Source of the DNA: Chloroflexota bacterium
Lineage (GTDB): Bacteria > Chloroflexota > Dehalococcoidia > UBA2979
Length of the DNA stretch: 7,640 nt
NCBI GenBank assembly: GCA_947446155.1
Contig: CANFFZ010000101.1
Location: 1 to 7,640 of the forward strand
Reading direction: 5' to 3'
Part shown: in pieces, positions 6,005 through 7,640 of the stretch
Position numbering within the stretch: position 1 is the stretch's first letter
Layout: every line of letters starts with the position of its first letter
Program-made: the position numbers and the translations under genes
The notes under the pieces: generated by a model
The model's database searches: none
The model's input: the letters and a program-made list of their open reading frames with translations, nothing else
Told to the model about the DNA's origin: nothing

Positions 6005-6016
6005 GAACGGACGTTC
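6005..6016 (+). promoter_or_regulatory. LexA-type operator box 2
   Basis: GAACGGACGTTC again fits GAAC-N4-GTTC and begins exactly 30 bp after box 1, about three helical turns, placing both on the same DNA face. It coincides with the predicted transcription start. A 12-bp perfect palindrome CGTTCTAGAACG (5998-6009) overlaps its left half, so an alternative inverted arrangement also exists. Confidence 0.55.
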
Positions 6017-6053
6017 GCCTCGGCTGGCGCGTCCGCCGAGCGAGGTGAACGCC

Positions 6054-6242
6054 ATGACTCCAGCCCACTCTTCCGCCCCAACTGTCGAGGTGGCTTCCAG
6101 CGCCATGGCGCCCGGGGAGCGGCGCATCCGACGCGCTCGGCCAGCGATGGGGCCTCGGTGTCCCCAGTGCGCGGGACCGCTGGTATTCGGGGAGGGGTGC
6201 AGCCTCTGCCCGATCTGCGGGTTCTCGGGCTGCGCCACCTAG
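6054..6242 (+). CDS. Small zinc-ribbon protein resembling the C-terminal tail of B12-dependent ribonucleotide reductase
   Basis: This 62-residue protein has a polar, low-complexity N-terminal half with a basic patch (GERRIRRARP). The C-terminal ribbon has CPQC (36-39), EGC (Cys49), CPIC (52-55) and a final CGFSGC (Cys55 to Cys60). Its order and residues closely resemble, by eye, the end of class II (NrdJ) ribonucleotide reductases, where a CPxCGGxL...EGCxxCxxCGxSxC segment binds zinc. In that enzyme the last cysteine pair (C-x4-C) relays reducing power to the active site. Here it stands alone, without the catalytic barrel. ATG 6054 is preferred, with GAGG about eight bases upstream; a GTG at 6045 would add three residues. 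Two LexA-type boxes overlap its promoter. It might serve a reductase in trans, act as a small DNA- or protein-binding ribbon, or be a relic of a lost reductase. Confidence 0.72.
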   Translation: MTPAHSSAPTVEVASSAMAPGERRIRRARPAMGPRCPQCAGPLVFGEGCSLCPICGFSGCAT

Positions 6243-6247
6243 GACCC

Positions 6248-6259
6248 GGCCCCTGGGCC
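6248..6259 (+). terminator. Short GC hairpin after the zinc-ribbon gene
   Basis: GGCC-CCTG-GGCC forms a four-base-pair stem six bases after the stop codon. It has no T-tract and is small, so its value as a terminator is doubtful. Confidence 0.2.
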
Positions 6260-6274
6260 ACGTCGATCCTGTGA

Positions 6275-6292
6275 GATTCGAGGTGGATTCGA
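6275..6292 (+). repeat. Tandem GATTCGA repeat upstream of the transketolase promoter
   Basis: GATTCGA occurs at 6275-6281 and again at 6286-6292, 11 bp apart, about one helical turn. The second copy overlaps the position where a -35 would be expected for the -10 at 6312. It could be an activator or repressor site; no regulator family is recognised. Confidence 0.3.
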
Positions 6293-6311
6293 CCGGATTT
6301 GCCTGCCTCCA

Positions 6312-6317
6312 TATACT
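6312..6317 (+). promoter_or_regulatory. Putative -10 element of the split transketolase operon
   Basis: TATACT matches the -10 consensus at five of six positions and lies 33 bases before the ATG at 6351, giving a leader of about 27 bases. The -35 region (around TTCGAC, 6288-6293) is poor and carries the GATTCGA repeat, so the promoter may depend on an activator. Confidence 0.5.
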
Positions 6318-6350
6318 CGGAATGATCGCCAACCGGGGGGCGGGGTTCCG

Positions 6351-7190
6351 ATGGTCACGACTGCTTCCACTGATCTGAAGGTGCTGACACGGCGCCTTCG
6401 TCGCCACATCGTCGACATGGTCTACACCGCGAAGTCGGGCCACATCGGTGGGTCGATGTCAGCGATCGACATCATGGCGGTGCTCTACACGCGCATTCTG
6501 AAGCACCAGCCGAACGATCCCGCGTGGGTCGGGCGCGACCGCTTCATCATGAGCAAGGGCCACTGCACGCCAGCGCAGTACGCGATCCTCGCGGAGTGCG
6601 GCTACTTCCCTGTCGAAGAACTCGCATCGTTCCGTCGCAAGGGCGGCCGGCTGCAGGGTCACTCCGTCCTCGGCAAGCCCGGCGGCGTCGAGAACTCCGC
6701 GGGCGCGCTCGGCATGGGCCTCTCGTTCGGCCTCGGCATCCGGTTGGGGATGCGGCTGCGCGGGATGGACAACCGTGTCGTCGTGCTGATGGGTGACGGC
6801 GAGCAGGACGAGGGCCAGGTGTGGGAGGCCGCGATGGCCGCCGCACACCACGAGGTCGAGGGCCTGATCGCGATCATCGATCGCAACGGCATCCAGAACG
6901 ACGACTTCACCGCGAACACGATGCGCACCGAGCCGCTGGACGAGAAGTACCGCGCCTTCGGCTGGGAAGTGCGCGCCGGCATCGACGGCCACGACCACGC
7001 GGCGATCGAGGAGACCCTGCGCTGGGCGTACTCCGTGCGTGGCAAGCCGGTCTGCGTGATCTTCGACACCGTGAAGGGCAAGGGCGTCTCCTTCATGGAG
7101 AACAACCCCGGCTTCCACGGCGCGCCACCGTCCGACGAGCAGTACGCACTGGCGATGACCGAACTCGCTGACGCCGAGGGCACACGATGA
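6351..7190 (+). CDS. Transketolase, N-terminal (ThDP-binding) subunit
   Basis: This is the first half of a split transketolase, which moves two-carbon ketol units between sugar phosphates in the non-oxidative pentose phosphate pathway. The 279 residues hold the thiamine diphosphate domain: HIGGS (31-35) and SKGH (68-71) with active-site histidines, QGHSVLGKPGGVENSAGALG (102-121), and the metal and cofactor motif GDGEQDEGQ (148-156) continuing to the paired Asn in IIDRNG (175-180), then KGKGVSFMENNPGFHGA near the end. All expected features for this subunit are present. ATG 6351 has only a G-rich stretch before it, so its ribosome site is moderate. The gene overlaps the C-terminal subunit by ATGA, implying translational coupling and balanced synthesis of the two chains. 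Related split enzymes sometimes act in other ketol transfers, so the exact substrate is not certain. Confidence 0.95.
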   Translation: MVTTASTDLKVLTRRLRRHIVDMVYTAKSGHIGGSMSAIDIMAVLYTRILKHQPNDPAWVGRDRFIMSKGHCTPAQYAILAECGYFPVEELASFRRKGGRLQGHSVLGKPGGVENSAGALGMGLSFGLGIRLGMRLRGMDNRVVVLMGDGEQDEGQVWEAAMAAAHHEVEGLIAIIDRNGIQNDDFTANTMRTEPLDEKYRAFGWEVRAGIDGHDHAAIEETLRWAYSVRGKPVCVIFDTVKGKGVSFMENNPGFHGAPPSDEQYALAMTELADAEGTR

Positions 7191-7640
7191 CCACTGCTCC
7201 CGCTGCCGCTGCCACCCGCGAGGCCCTGGGGCCTGCCCTCGTCCGCCTGCAGCGCGCCGGCGCGGACATCATTGTGGTGGACGCCGACCTCGGAAAGTCC
7301 ACGTCGGCACGCGCGTTCAAGGACGCGTACCCGGAGCGGTTCTTCACCTTCGGTGTCGCCGAGCAGAACATGGTCTCGGCTGCGGCCGGCCTCTCGACCC
7401 TCGGCAGCACGGTGTTCGCGACGACGTTTGCGGTGTTCGCGGAGCATGCATTCGACCAGTTGCGAATGTCCGTGGCGCAGCCACGCGCCAACGTAAAGAT
7501 CGTTGCGTCGCACGGCGGCGTCTCGACCGGCGAGGACGGCGCCTCCGCGCAGTCCATCGAGGACCTCGCACTGTTCTCGTCACTGCTGAACTTCAGCGTG
7601 GTGGTGCCCGCCGACATCGTCGAGGCGGAAGCGATCATCG
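7187..7640 (+). CDS. Transketolase, C-terminal (pyrimidine-binding) subunit, partial (3' end outside window)
   Basis: The 151 complete codons seen cover the pyrimidine-binding domain of the split transketolase, which pairs with the preceding subunit to complete each active site. Visible are IVVDADLGKSTSA, RFFTFGVAEQNM with the catalytic glutamate at residue 59, the AAAGLSTLGSTVFATTFAVF segment, and ASHGGVSTGEDGASAQSIED. In many transketolases the equivalent of this last motif reads DG-x-THQ, with a substrate-binding histidine; here the position is Ala121. The C-terminal transketolase domain and about half of the usual 310 residues lie beyond the right edge. The ATG overlaps the upstream TGA by four bases, and a GAGGG ribosome site lies six bases before it inside the upstream gene. 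Confidence 0.94.
   Translation, partial: MTTAPAAAATREALGPALVRLQRAGADIIVVDADLGKSTSARAFKDAYPERFFTFGVAEQNMVSAAAGLSTLGSTVFATTFAVFAEHAFDQLRMSVAQPRANVKIVASHGGVSTGEDGASAQSIEDLALFSSLLNFSVVVPADIVEAEAII

Noticed and set aside
6322..6378. Possible 18-residue leader peptide (ATG 6322) overlapping the transketolase start
   Set aside because: Its ATG lies at or before the predicted transcription start, has no ribosome site, and the peptide has no run of regulatory codons.
1..7640. CRISPR array, insertion sequence, tRNA or rRNA, phage or toxin-antitoxin module
   Set aside because: I looked for regular spaced repeats, terminal inverted repeats, transposase motifs, cloverleaf sequences and paired small genes and saw none that I could support.

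Overview
The window is about 7.6 kb of GC-rich bacterial DNA, densely coded. The mix of a NuoA-type respiratory subunit, an F420-dependent (deazaflavin) nitroreductase-family protein, a transketolase split into two subunits and a free-standing zinc-ribbon resembling a class II ribonucleotide reductase tail suggests Chloroflexota, with a high-GC Actinomycetota-like lineage as the alternative. This placement is inference; there is no rRNA or marker gene here to settle it.

Left part (1-2054). nuoA (complex I subunit A) runs off the left edge on the minus strand. Upstream of it, also on the minus strand, is an HU-family nucleoid protein gene followed by two hairpins. Both genes have readable sigma70-type promoters (TTGACA, 17 bp spacer, TA-rich -10). 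Divergent from the HU gene is a SAM-dependent methyltransferase. Its N-terminus and body lie in different frames, so it carries an apparent one-base deletion about 54 bases into the gene.

Middle part (2060-4605). A minus-strand pair encodes a 61-residue two-helix membrane protein and then glycerate 2-kinase, which converges on the methyltransferase with only 5 bases between the stops. Divergent from that pair is a shortened aldo/keto reductase-like protein that has lost most of the catalytic tetrad. It is followed by the F420-dependent nitroreductase-family protein.

Right part (4691-7640), all plus strand. A major-facilitator efflux-type transporter appears to be leaderless. The next promoter carries two GAAC-N4-GTTC boxes exactly 30 bp apart (LexA/SOS type), one inside the promoter spacer and one at the presumed start of transcription. 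It drives a 62-residue protein whose C-terminal half looks like the redox/zinc tail of adenosylcobalamin-dependent ribonucleotide reductase. Last comes the split transketolase pair, N-terminal subunit complete and C-terminal subunit cut by the window edge, with overlapping stop and start codons.

Most genes are ordinary housekeeping or accessory genes. The most distinctive region is 5968-6242, where a ribonucleotide-reductase-tail mini-protein sits under what looks like SOS control.
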